Positions 1 through 10,903 of a stretch of DNA of 64,000 nt are shown here, piece after piece. How positions within the stretch are numbered: position 1 is the first letter of the stretch; each line of letters opens with the position of its first letter. Origin of the DNA: Limonium bicolor (Eukaryota; Streptophyta; Magnoliopsida; Caryophyllales; Plumbaginaceae); contig CM041779.1 in the NCBI GenBank assembly GCA_023374045.1, positions 1,984,001 to 2,048,000 of the forward strand. The letters run 5' to 3'. A program made the translations under genes and the position numbers. The notes beneath the pieces are model-generated. The model did no database searches. It saw nothing but the letters and a program-made list of their open reading frames with translations, and was not told the origin of the DNA.

Positions 1-241
1 CGAAGCAGAGCAAGACCCTCTCCGAGAGACTAAGGAGTTAATTAATCAGGGAAAAGTTGTACGAAAGCCTTGAATGTTTGAGAATATTCTAGAAAGGTGT
101 AGGCCCACAAAAACGGTTATACACTACAGAGGAGCCTATAAATAAGAACCATAAGTTATGTAATTGGACACGCTTTTATCAATACAATACTTGGAGTTCT
201 CTTTGCAATCTCAGTCTGAGTGTGAGTTCCTTACGGTTTCA
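1..241 (+). mobile_element. 3' end of an unidentified LTR
   Basis: This stretch has no counterpart in the other two giant-LTR copies, and homology to them starts abruptly at 242 (GTGTCATGTGC). It reads like the end of an LTR: a TATA-like CCTATAAATA near 136-145, then a leader, and a CA end at 240-241. The five bases that follow, GTGTC, would be the target duplication, but the other end lies outside the window. Family unknown. It interrupts the giant LTR about 2.6 kb into its length. Confidence 0.45.
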
Positions 242-944
242 GTGTCATGTGCAGCTCGCTGACTTGTTTTGGTGTTCGGTATTATTATCGATGGTCACAG
301 TTCGATTGCAAATATTACCCATTCATTATTCTTGTTTAAACCGATTCTTTTATAGTTAGACCATCATTTATACTACTAATTTGAAGCGTTTGAAAACATC
401 ACTAGCTCAAATTAATATAGACTTTCGTGAGAGCTGTGTTGATTTTGTTCCAAATTCCACTTTAGCTAAAAAAACAAGAAAAGGACAAGGTCGGGTTTAA
501 TTAGGATTTAGTTATTGATCGTTTTTTTTATGTCATTTGTTGCCATGTGAATTACTTGCTCTCTGATTGTTTTTTTTAATGTATATATATGTGTACATGC
601 TTAATGTATTACGGCTTTGTCGCAATCTTTCAATTATTTGCTTTATATATATCCGTTTATTATTTAAATCCTAGACTGCCTTTTAGGTCACCCATTTATT
701 ATGATAAGTCTTGGAGGATACCCCACAACTAGCTCATTTCTATTTGCTTGGTGGGGACTAATATCCTCCAAACTTTGAGAATCTTTTTAAGCCTTTGAAG
801 GTACCCCACAGCTAGCTCATTTCTATTTGCTTTGTGGGGAATCATATCTTCCACACTTGTAAAGCCTATCCCAAACCACCCCTTAATTTCATTAAAAAAC
901 TTTACTCAAAAAAGAAAATAAATTCAAATCCAAATACAAATTCA

Positions 945-1430
945 ATTTCATTATGGCCCGATCTTCAATCCGGCCCAAAACAACAATCCGGCCCAAACCT
1001 TAATTGGTTCAAATAAAAAGGGCACTCCAAGGCCCAATTTCCAATGTGCAATTCAACCCACAAGGTCTAATCAGGCCCAGATTCCAAATAAGCCTCAAAA
1101 TTTGAATTATGCTCCCAAAAGCCCATCAGGCTCAAAGCCCATTTTGGCTCACACTTTTAAGGCCCAAAAAAAAAACCAAGTCAATAAAAAGGCCTAAACC
1201 AAACCCAAGCCCAAAACCAAATCGAGGCCTAAACCAAACCCAAGCCCACTTGGCCCATCAGACCCACTCGGCCCATTAAGCCCAATTCAACCCAATCCCA
1301 TTACAACCCAAATAAAAAAGCCCAATGGTGAAGCCCACTTCAGCCCAAATTCAAAAGATCCCACTTCGGCCCAAGCCCAATTCAACTCAAGGCCCAATTC
1401 GGCCCAAAAGCCCTTCAGGCCCAAAAAACC
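945..1430 (+). repeat. GGCCCA-rich block in the giant LTR
   Basis: GGCCCA or AGCCCA recurs every 10-30 bases on this strand, in a C- and A-rich context. On the other strand this reads TGGGCC, the plant site II/TCP-type promoter element. The block recurs at 13480-13944 and 60610-61050. Element I is inserted at its right edge in the 3' LTR. A regulatory role is inference; the repetition itself is seen directly. Confidence 0.6.
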
Positions 1431-1610
1431 CAACTTTGACTCGGTCCAACTTTGACCTCGACCCAACTTTGACCTGGTCCAACTTTGACTCGGTCCCACT
1501 TTGACCAATATGAACTTTGACCTTGACCTAACTTTGACCCGGTCCAACTTTGACCAGCCCAAGTTTGACCTTGACACAACTTTGACTTGATCCCACTTTG
1601 ACTCGGTCTA
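1431..1610 (+). repeat. Tandem W-box (TTGAC) array
   Basis: Degenerate tandem units of about 13-20 bp with the core AACTTTGAC(C/T). I count about 13 TTGAC cores in 180 bp, nearly all followed by C or T, which is the WRKY-factor W-box TTGACY. The array is kept at 19612-19795 and 61058-61235. The minus-strand ORFs over it (KVGPSQSW-type repeats) are translations of the repeat and not genes. Confidence 0.75.
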
Positions 1611-1626
1611 ACTTTAACCCTGCCTG

Positions 1627-2045
1627 TTTTCCAACCCCAAATCAAATCCAATTCAAATCCAAATTCAATTCCAGCCAAATTCAATTCAAACCCAATTCAA
1701 TTCCAAACTCATTCAAACCCAATTCAATTCCAAACTCATTCAAACCCAATTCAATTCCAAACTTCATTCAATTCATTCAATTCCAAATTCAATTCAAAAT
1801 TCAATTCATTCAATTCCAAATCGACTCAAACGCATCTCAATTCAATTCAAAATTCATCTCAATTCCAATCCAAACCAATTCCAAACTCATTTAAATTCAA
1901 TTCTATTCCAAATTCATTCAAACTCAATTCCAATTCAAATTCAATTTCAAATACCATTCCAATTCAATTTCAACTTCAATTCCAATTCATTCAACTCCAG
2001 TTCAGCTTTGATTTCAATTCAATTTCAATTCCACTTCGATTTCCC
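1627..2045 (+). repeat. CAATTC/CAAATTC low-complexity array
   Basis: About 420 bp made almost only of shuffled CAATTC, CAAACTCATT and CCAATTCAA motifs with no fixed period. It creates an artefactual open frame rich in N, S, F, P and Q. Copies at 19813-20240 and 61255-61690 differ from it by insertion or loss of whole motifs, as expected of slippage. Confidence 0.75.
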
Positions 2046-2050
2046 CCACA

Positions 2051-2290
2051 TTCGAATGTCTCACAGACCCGAGCGTCTCACATACTTTGTTATCCCAATG
2101 ATTCGAATGTCTCACAGACCCGAGCATCTCACAGACCCGAGCGTCTCACAGATCTGAGCGTCTCACAGACTTCGACATCTCAAGGTTTCAAGCGTCTCAT
2201 AGACCCGAGCGTCTCACAGGCTTCGATATCTCATTCCTTTCATCATCTGAATATTCTAAATGTCTCATAGACCCGAGCGTCTAACAGACT
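2051..2290 (+). repeat. CTCACAGACCCGAGCG tandem array
   Basis: Units of about 16-18 bp around GAGCGTCTCACAGACC, with variants reading GAATGTCTCACAG and GACATCTCA. Copies lie at 20245-20488 and 61697-61942. This is the third array of short repeats in a row within the LTR. No coding potential. Confidence 0.7.
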
Positions 2291-2394
2291 AATATCTCAA
2301 ACCCAAAACTTCTCGAAATTCTAAACCCCTCCAAATCTTAAACCCATCAAAACCTTTCAAAACATCAAACCTTTCAAAACCCAAAAACCGTGAA

Positions 2395-2434
2395 CTACGT
2401 AAGGTCTGATCTCAACAGGGAGTTGAGTACGTAG
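2395..2434 (+). other. Conserved two-stem hairpin in the giant LTR
   Basis: Outer arms CTACGT (2395-2400) and ACGTAG (2429-2434) enclose inner arms CTCAAC (2411-2416) and GTTGAG (2422-2427), with loop AGGGA and a 10-nt 5' bulge. The right LTR copy (62045-62084) keeps both stems. The 20.58-kb copy keeps the inner stem but has lost two bases of the outer arm. The internal-region copy at 8292-8331 changes the last inner pair from C-G to T-A, so pairing is preserved. Confidence 0.6.
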
Positions 2435-3215
2435 GCAACCCACACAGGGTGCGACCCCATTCCAGACAAAAAAAACCCCTTTCCCTTTCTAAGGTGTTCT
2501 TCATACCTCTCGAAACTCTCAAACCTTCTTCGGCTCCCACGAACTTCAAACCATCAGACTCCAAGTCTTGTCTATTCACTCAACCTCAAACTTCTCCCCA
2601 GTCTTCATTCTATACTCATTCGAATTCATCAATTCTTCTTCTTGGCACTAGCTTGGCAGAAAAGCTCGCCCCATCCACTCGTTTTCTCTCCTCCTGTCCT
2701 AATCCTATCTTTGGCTTTTAAATGAATCTCTCTAAAAAGGTTTTGAAAGAAGGTAATCCCGACAATTGGAGACCGAGGTTTCCTCGGGCACCAATCCAAG
2801 GTTGTGGTCATTGCCACTTCCAAGGGGTGTAACCCAGTGCGAACCCACAATAGAATCTCTGACCTGACCAGATAAGTCCTATCCGTAGGCAACAAATTCA
2901 GAGTCAACCAACGGTTCTTAGAACCCTCCCTCTCTTCCTTCCTAGTTATCATAGGTCAAACTAGGTGGCGACTCTAGTCAACTCTGCCCTTAGGGCATAA
3001 GTCCGCGTGGAGCCCATTGAGAGCGGATGTAGTGCACACTTGCACTCATCCTTTATGCTTTCTGGGAAAGACGGACGATTTAGTAGGTATTTGAGGGATG
3101 CCAGAATAACGGGTTTTCACCCTCCACAGAATGGCATTTTTCTAGGGTCTCAACTTTCCAGTCAGACCATATTTAGATAGACCCTCCTTATACCGAAAAA
3201 TCACCCTCTACAGAA

Positions 3216-3233
3216 TGGCGACTCTGCTGGGGA
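3216..3233 (+). other. Primer-binding site, Ogre/Tat type
   Basis: TGGCGACTCTGCTGGGGA starts three bases after the LTR end CTACA. From memory this matches the tRNA-Arg-type primer site of Ogre and related Tat-lineage Ty3/gypsy elements. It fixes the element's orientation as plus and marks the end of the 5' LTR. Confidence 0.75.
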
Positions 3234-6200
3234 AAACTTGAGTAAGTTTTTTTCAAACTCAAGGAAGACTGAACTCCATTCAAAAGTGACGGGACTTCCC
3301 CACCTCTTTCAAAACCTTCAAGAGATTCATTTCAAAGCCTTTAGGATTATTCTACTCCACATTTAGAGTGTGTATCTGACGAGGACAGATAGGATTTGTT
3401 AGATCCTCAACAAACATTACAACAATTGGGTTAATAATTAGCTCACACTTAGAAAGAGACACTTAGGATGAATGAAGCTAACTTCCCTTTAGGTTAATAA
3501 GCAACCAATTTGGAATCACTATCCTCAAGATAAAACTCTTAGCAAATAGGTTGTTGCTAACTTCATTTGGTTTATTTACTGCTTTCATATTTATATTGCG
3601 ATTGTGGGGTGCATGGGGTGGGTAGCTTAGGACATGCATTCCTCTGTGTCACCCGATTTACCCACGATGTCACGGGATCCTGACCGGTCCACGGTTGATT
3701 CCCCATGAGCTAGGGTCACTCTCTCAGTGAACAAACCCACAAGGCGGTACGGTCTCCGACCAACACCTTGAGCTCATGATCCAAAAATATCCTCCATTAT
3801 CTGAGTTGAAGCCAGCATATAGTGAACTCTGAGCCTTCAGTGTCCAGCTACCTGGTCCGGTGTCTAAGACGGGTTTATGGAAGTCACCCCTTTGTATGCC
3901 GCCTGTCTGACCGCCCTTATGTCTTACCCTGAAGATTGCATGGGCTCAGTTCTCCATTGTTCCTCTGCACCACGGGTGTCTCTAAAGCCCGATGTCACGC
4001 TACACGTCCATAGAGGATCCCGTATTTACCGGATACCCATACATGGCACAACGTAGTCAGTGAATAATTTGGACTTTAGACACACCTGACCGTGCAGATA
4101 ACGAGAGACCTGTTCCCATGCAGTACTTCCCCGAGTTTCCCGAAAAGTGGGGTGTTGTCGGATCATCACTGGCCGTGGCGTATGTTTCCTTATCATCTCG
4201 GGTGTCCTGACCCCGCAAAGGCATAACAGAGAAAAAACCCGAGAGATGAATAGTGAAGGGACGATGGTTCCCCCGGTGAAACAGAATCATAATTGACCTG
4301 GAAAGTGATTATCCCAACATTAACACTTACAACTCCACATCAAATACAGCCACGATTTACTTTATGCTATACATGTGTGCAAACCACTTTCTTAAACCAA
4401 TCTGTTTTGAGTTCTACAAAATGTTCGGAATTCTCTTTTGTACATTCCTTAAAGCTGTTTCACGAACTCGCTTAATTTTGAATCCCACCTAAATTTTACT
4501 CATAAACATTTGAGGTTTTAGACCTGTCACTTCATCTTTAAAGTGTTATTTCCAAAACAGTTTTCAAAAAAAATGATTTCGAAAAAACCTACTTTCTACA
4601 AACGAATTTCAAACAACATTCTTCACCAACATTATTTCAAGTTAGTTTTCAAAAAACAGTTTTCAAAGTTGATTTTCACAAACGTATTTCGAAATAAATG
4701 ATTTAGTCCCCATGTCGTGACCCGTTATTTTTGAAGTTCTGCCCACCTTTAAGAGCAGCGGTCATTACTGTGGAGCGTACTAGTCATTTCGTGTTTTCAC
4801 AAAAGTAGTGGATTTTCACATAAGATTTTGTGCTCGATCATTCACCTTTCCTTTCTCAAAAATATCCCTCATTCCCATTGTCGGAGCAAGAGGCGCAGCA
4901 TGAAGATCGACTACGCGGTTCGAGCCAAAAGCTAGAGGCGCATCAACCCGTAGAGCTAGCCGAGCGACATGAAGACCAACACCAACTGTTCAAATACAAA
5001 ATCAGAGGTGTACCAACTCGAGTCAAGCGACATGGAGGCTAGCAACGACTGTTCGAGTTCAAACTGTTGAAAATCAGAGGAACACCAGACCCGTTTTGTT
5101 TGATCACAACACTGCTTCGCTTCAAGAGCCCGAAGACGAACGAGCAGCCGGTCAAGAGCCCGAAGATGAGCGAGTAGCCAACCAGGAGCTCGATCGTGAG
5201 CGGTCAGCTAGAAGCCCGAAGACGGACCAGTAGAGTTCAAAGGAAGTTTAACGCAAATTCCCCCTTTAATGACTTTTTAGGATTGATGATGTATAGGTTT
5301 TTCCCTATGATTATTTCCTCTCTTGTCCATCTCTAAATAGGTTACAGGTATAGGTTTATGCATTCCCTTTGAATTTATTTAGATCAATGTGTATAGGGTT
5401 CCCCGCTCCCTATTTTATTTACTAATGACCGAGCGTCAAAATCCATATTGAGAAAATCCATCACTTTGAAGACACGTGTTTTCAAAATTGTTTTTTCCAA
5501 AACTTGGTTTCTTTTTGGCATGCACGTATAATGAAAATAACGAATAAGGAACAACCCCTCATTCATCAACTTTGCTTTATGGGGTGAAAATTCACGGTAT
5601 CTACAGGAGGCATCCCCTTAAATAAACAATGCCAACAAATGCAACCGAGCACAAAACAAAACACATGCATTGCATTCATGACAAAAAAAAGTCACTTGCA
5701 CTTCCAGTCATTTCAAGTCCATCAATCATTCACGGGTCTTGTCCACCTCAAAATTTTCACAGTCATGTGTTCCATTCTAACCTTGTCACACACCGGCTTT
5801 CATCCCAATATCTCAACCGCTAAAGCCCGGCCTCAGACAGATAGAAAATAAAACCGAGTTCAAACCTCTCCCAATCAGAATCACCATGCGCGCCAGTGAC
5901 CAAAAGGGAAAGAGTGTGTCATATCGCGGGGCCACCATGCAGGAGTTGTCACTCCCTAAAAAATTCAAAATCCAGGAGCCAATCACCAACCCAACCTCAC
6001 TCGAGAGTTTCTTCTCCGACAATAACCCCAACAACTAGACCACCTTCAAGGCCAACAGTGATGGGATGAGCTTCATGAACCATGAGCTGAATACGACTCA
6101 AACGAGACTAGTAATAATCTTACCATTCATGCATTGCATCCAAAAACAAAACAAACACAAAAAAAACATTTAGTCAATCATCTCCATTCATCATTTTCAA

Positions 6201-7880
6201 CATTTCATGCATCCTATACATAGTAATTCCATATTACCACAATACATCGCATGGTAGATAATCGCATTTGCATACTCTCATATCGAAATGACATCTTCAG
6301 GAAAATCGTGGGAGAATGATTGAACAGAGTGTGTGAATCATAAAACTCTCGACCCGTCAACGAACACAAAGGTCAAATCAAAATCAGCACCACAAACCAA
6401 GTGAGTAGTGTGCGAAGAGCGGTATTTTCTCTTGAATTTCAAGTGAGCGCTTTTGGACAATCCACTAAGCGACGAGGGAAGGTAGAGAGAGCCAACCGAG
6501 GTAAAACCACGAGCGACATGTGCATTCCTTCAGCACATGGAGAGGCACAATTCATAGCGAGATCAATGTCGATAAATAGGATACGAACTGTGATTCATGC
6601 AAAGATTTGAGAAGAGTAAGAAAGCAATCATTGAATAATGAGAATGACGAGGCACGTAGGATCAAAATCTCCACAAGGCCAAAAAAACTTTGATTTTCCC
6701 AAGCATAACCCCTTAGTGAGCCCCGCAGAGCCTTTCAAGAAAAACTCTTTTTTTCAAAAAAAAACTCCACAATATGTCACCCCACATATACTTGCCTGCC
6801 CTTGCAATAGAGGATCTCAAAAGAGCCAGAGCCATGGCCCCTCCCCACCATATTCCACAAACACAATAAATGAAATGTTTGAAGAAATTAGCGAGTCAAT
6901 GCAACTCTAAGGCCAAACACCAAAAAAGAACACCAGAAATGTTCAAGAAGATCGATGAGTCAATGCAACTCCAAAGCTGAAAGCCAAATACAAAGCAGAG
7001 AATGATCGAGAAAGTTGATGAGCCAAATGCAATAAAAAACAAAAATGAGAAGACGGATCAAGCCGTACACCATAAGAGGCAAGAAGGAGAATTCCAAATC
7101 CAAAGGACCAATGATGTCCCGTAGAAATAAATAAAGGTTATCAAAACCAGTCCAATTATTCCACCCATGGCGAAGGCGAAACATATCCTCTATTGCACAA
7201 AAGCTCCACAATTCCCAAATAAATCCTCCAGTCCCATGTGACATACATCATACCCTTCAGCCCCATTATAACCCAATAAAAGACCTCTGACTTGTTAGTT
7301 GATGAGCGTTTACTGAAAGTATCGGATCTGAAACATGAATCATAAGTTTCGTACTTGTTATCAACATGTCCCGTCTTTCCAAAGGGACCATGAGCGAATG
7401 AGTGTGACCTTATCCCACGAGGTCTTATGAGTGCGAGTGAATCTCCAATTTGAACACCAAATCATAAACAGCTTACCCCATTGCAGGTAAGGAATTTGTA
7501 AGGATCGGAAAGTCCAAAACCTTAAACAGAAATTCTAAGGAAAATACTGCTCCGAACATCGAGGGTATCATCACCATTAGCACACACGACCATTCTCACG
7601 AGAGATTGACCCATATCCCTCCAAGAGAGGAAAGTGATTCACGCATTCTAGCTCAACAATCACTCAAGATCGAACCGAAGATGTCTTATATTCGTAAACC
7701 TCATATTAATAGAGATAGGATCATACATTCTCTCCAAAAACTGCATATGCATTTTGCATCGTATCTAGCATTTAATATTTGCATGCATCATAAGCACTCC
7801 ATCACCAACATCTGATTGGAAAAAACTCTGCCTAGTCTCGCTGAAAGTCGACTTCAGTTGCTGCAATTGAAGTAAAACTT
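3234..7880 (+). mobile_element. Non-coding internal region of the giant element
   Basis: This is where an autonomous Ogre/Tat element would carry its first ORF, gag and pol. I see no protease, reverse transcriptase, RNase H or integrase motif in any frame, only ORFs under 100 codons. A stretch near 4880-5240 is made of loosely repeated GAGC, CGAAGA and CGACATGAAGA motifs and may be the remnant of a charged, repetitive coding region. The remainder shows nothing recognisable. The element therefore appears to depend on proteins made by relatives. Confidence 0.65.
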
Positions 7881-7884
7881 CCCC

Positions 7885-8260
7885 TCAAAGAAATCAAGCT
7901 GGAGCCATTCCGGGCTATCTTTGAGCTACATCGAATAATTACGAAAGCCATCCGGGCCATCCTCGAACTACATCGAAGCACTTTAGAGCCATCCCAGGTC
8001 ATCATCAAGCTACATCGAACCATCTTGGAGCTAGCATGGGCTATCCTCAAGCTACATCGAATCAAACTAACGCCATTCAAAGCCGTACGAAGACAATCCC
8101 GGAGCCATCCAGCGTCATGCTTGAGCCTCATCAACACCATATCCAGAACCAAGCTGGAGCCATACGGGAGCCATCATCTGACATTGAAACCATCCTTGGA
8201 ATTACACAGGGTCATCCCAACCGTCCGAGAACAACACGGGAGCCACCTCAAATCCATTTC
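7885..8260 (+). repeat. Degenerate 42-bp tandem repeat
   Basis: The motif (G/C)A(A/G)CTACATCGAA recurs near 7922, 7965, 8007 and 8048, about 42 bp apart, alternating with GAGCCATCC(C/G)G. The pattern fades toward 8260. Related GAGCCATCCCGG motifs also appear at 8400-8450 and 8700-8900. No convincing protein in any frame. Confidence 0.5.
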
Positions 8261-8280
8261 GTCACCAGGGTCTTGCCCAC

Positions 8281-8365
8281 ATAGTTTCGAACTACGTCAG
8301 GTCTGATCTCAATATGGAATTGAGTACGTAGGCAGCCCGCCCAGGGTGCGACCATCTCAAAAGAA
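8281..8365 (+). repeat. Internal copy of the LTR hairpin segment
   Basis: About 80 bp that align with the LTR segment at 2388-2470: a GAACTACGT start, a GTCTGATCTCAA core, GAGTACGTAGGCA, and CAGGGTGCGACC. It differs at several positions but preserves both stems of the hairpin (8292-8297 with 8326-8331, and 8308-8313 with 8319-8324). Confidence 0.65.
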
Positions 8366-9175
8366 AGTTCCCCTTTTGTTTCCACTATCACTAAATAAAG
8401 CCATCCCGTAGCCTCCCCGGAGTCATCCCGAGCTATCCCGGAGCCATCTCGAAGAACCTGAAGCCAAAACTGACCGTACTAAAGCCATTCATCCACAAAA
8501 AAAAACTATCAACCATAATAAATCACATCGATCCACCACTCGATTCAAAATCCATACCAAAACCATTCATCCACAACCAAAAAGTGTCAACCACATCAAA
8601 GTACACAAATCACTTCGACCCGCCACTCGGCCCAAAATCTCAATCCAAATCGAAACCCACCAACCATCCCGAAAATCTCAATCCAAATCGAAACCCACCA
8701 ACCATCCCAGAGCCGTTGCTCACAATGGGGTCATGAATCATGTCGGAGCCATCCGTCCGCACCAGAGCCACCCGACCATACCGTAGCCATTCGATTATAC
8801 CAGAGCCAATTCGAAGCCATTCGGCCATATCAAAACCACCGAGTTCCCAAAGTCGCTCATTCACAAAAAACCATTCACAAAATCACAAAAACCAAAAACT
8901 TGAGAGCCATACCGGAGCCATCTCGAACTCTGGAGCCAAGAGTCGTACCAAATCCCGAAACCATAGTGCACATCGGGCCAAGACCACCAAAAACAAAACC
9001 AAAACAAAATTCCGCACTAACAAAGTCAAGGGCCACATCAACAAAAACATTGGACTATCATATCCCTCACGAGAGCAATCAAAAAGCCTCCAATCCCGGA
9101 TCAACCCACAACCAAAGTCATCCTCAAATCGACCACTCAAAACAATGAGTTTCGTACAACTCAATCGAAGTATTA
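8366..9175 (+). other. Non-coding stretch before the satellite array
   Basis: Scattered GAGCCAT, AAACCATTCATCCACAA and CGAAACCCACCAACCATCCC motifs, the last one duplicated at 8650-8710. The overlapping ORFs on both strands (for example 8740-9189) have repetitive composition and show no domain. I regard it as a degraded repeat region of the element's 3' untranslated part. Confidence 0.4.
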
Positions 9176-10065
9176 TAGGCTCATCATAAGTCCTATAACT
9201 AGATGTCAAGAGGTCTAGTTGAGGCCCGTCATAAGTCCTCGTACTTTCAATTGCATTCTAGGCCCGTCATAAGTCCTAGAGCTAGACACCGAGTTCTAGT
9301 TGAGGCCCGTCATTAGTCCTCATACATTTCGAAGATGCATTCTAGGCCCATCATAAGTCCTAGAGCTAGACACAGTTCTAGTCGAGGCCCGTCATTAGTC
9401 CTCATGCATAACCAATATACCGATTGTATTTTAGGCCCGTCATTAGTCCTAGAGCTAGACATCGAGTTCTAGTTGAGGCCCGTCATTAGTCCTCATACAT
9501 TTCGAAGATGCATTCTAGGCCCGTCATAAGTCCTAGAGCTAGACATCGAGTTCTAGTTGAGGCCCGTCATTAGTCCTCATGCATAACCCATATACTGATT
9601 GTATTCTAGGCCCGTCATTAGTCCTAGAGCTAGACATCGAGTTCTAGTTGAGGCCCGTCATTAGTCCTCATACATTTCGAAGATGCATTCTAGGCTCGTC
9701 ATAAGTCCTAGAGCTAGACATCGAGTTCTAGTTGAGGCCCGTCATTAGTCCTCATGCATAACCCATATACCGATTGTATTCTAGGCCTGTCATTAGTCCT
9801 AGAGCTAGACGCCGAGATCTAGTTGAGGCCCGTCATTAGCCCTCATACATGTCGAAGATGCATTCTAGGCCCGTCATCAGTCCTAGAGCTAGACACCGAG
9901 ATCTAGTTGAGGCCCGTCATTAGTCCTCATGCATAGGTTGATTGATCGTATTCTAGGCCCGTCATTAGTCCTAGAGCTAGACACCGAGTTCTAGTTGAGG
10001 CCCGTCATTAGTCCTCATACCATCAATCACCGCAATCTGGGGCCCGTCGTAAGTCCCCGTGCACC
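9176..10065 (+). repeat. 3'UTR satellite, about 175-bp higher-order unit
   Basis: About twenty copies of GGCCCGTCAT(T/A)AGTCCT lie 41-48 bp apart. They alternate in type: one followed by AGAGCTAGACATCGAG, the next by CATACATTTCGAAGATG or CATGCATAACCCATATAC. Sub-units of 43 and 41 or 48 bp build dimers of about 84 and 91 bp and a higher-order unit of about 175 bp. The array sits just upstream of the polypurine tract, where Ogre and other plant LTR elements are known to carry variable tandem repeats that can seed satellites. Confidence 0.85.
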
Positions 10066-10158
10066 CGCATCCATAAGAACAAATCATACACCGCAGTGAG
10101 AATTTTTGGCGCCCCGTCAACCTTGATCCAATTCTCCAAGGGTTTGCAAAATTAAATC

Positions 10159-10166
10159 AAGGGGAG
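10159..10166 (+). other. Polypurine tract of the giant element
   Basis: AAGGGGAG lies five bases before the 3' LTR start TGTAGACACC at 10172. Its position and composition fit the plus-strand priming site of an LTR retrotransposon. Confidence 0.6.
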
Positions 10167-10759
10167 CCATCTGTAGACACCAAAAATTCTCACCCCATAA
10201 AGCAAATTCCTGAATAAGAAACACAGTAAGAGGGGTCGTTGCCTTTCTTTGTCAAAACATACTAGCGTCCGTGCCAAAACGAAACCATCGTTTTATAATC
10301 TTTTTCAAAGCATTTCAGAAAAACACAATTCTTTGGAAATGAATTTCCAACGACCTTATTTGTTTATTTATTAAGCTATCTTTTATTTCCATATTTATTG
10401 CTACATTTTTATTATCTTCTAGTATTTACTTCTTATTTTATCATCATTATTTCCAGTATTCATGTTGCTATATTTCACCACTTATACATAATTGATTCAT
10501 TTTTTATCACATTCACCGGCATTTAAGCCCCGTTACACTGGTGTTATTCTATTATTTAATGTACATGTTATTATGTTATTCCATTTGTTTATATCTCATT
10601 ATGATTTATACTTTTTTCAGTTATATTTCATAATTTCATGCCATTAGATTAACTCTCTCTTCTTATTGTATATTTTCTTTTAAAACAGTAGCATTTTTAG
10701 AGGAGTTATCCAATCTGGACTAGGGCTCTTGTATATTTTCTCTCATGTATATATTGAAT

Positions 10760-10829
10760 TTTGACATAGCTCAGTTGGTTAATGTGCCCACTTGTAAATC
10801 CATAGATCTCGAGTTCGAATTTGACAAAA
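10760..10829 (+). other. tRNA-like module 1 in the LTR (Thr-like)
   Basis: A box TAGCTCAGTTGG (10767-10778) and B box GAGTTCGAATT (10811-10821) sit at tRNA spacing. The sequence between them, CACTTGTAAATCC, resembles the anticodon arm of tRNA-Thr(TGT). The acceptor and T stems no longer pair well, so this is a tRNA-derived or tRNA-like sequence and not a functional tRNA. A second copy lies at 57888-57957. Confidence 0.6.
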
Positions 10830-10903
10830 GACGAGGGCCCTTTTACTTTTTCTATTCAGCTCAAGATAGAACTTAGTTTAATTCGTCGCAGTCATACTGC
10901 AAT

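Larger units (their letters stand above)
242..3212 (+). mobile_element. Giant Ogre/Tat-like 5' LTR, 3' portion
   Basis: This is the distal 2.97 kb of a roughly 5.57-kb LTR whose full copies lie at 10172-21396 (interrupted) and 57300-62863. It ends in CTCTACA and is followed three bases later by a primer-binding site, which identifies it as a 5' LTR. From left to right it holds AT-rich leader sequence, a GGCCCA-rich block, a W-box array, a CAATTC-type array, a CTCACAGACCC array and a conserved hairpin. No open frame here looks like a protein; the short ORFs are translations of the simple repeats. Confidence 0.85.

Noticed and set aside
1287..1894. Overlapping ORFs of 89-98 codons on both strands, with KLGQGQSW- and FNSKFNS-type repeats (also at 19419-20443 and 60913-61544)
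   Set aside because: They are translations of the GGCCCA, W-box and CAATTC arrays. Period and composition explain the open frames on both strands.
2629..2952. 107-codon minus-strand ORF repeated at 20804-21136 and 62280-62603
   Set aside because: It is conserved only because the LTR is conserved, varies by frameshift in the 20.8-kb copy, and has no recognisable domain. Chance ORF opposite the transcribed strand.
9176..10065. CRISPR-like array of regularly spaced repeats
   Set aside because: Spacers are themselves repeated in an alternating order, the setting is a plant retrotransposon, and no cas-like gene is present. It is a satellite.
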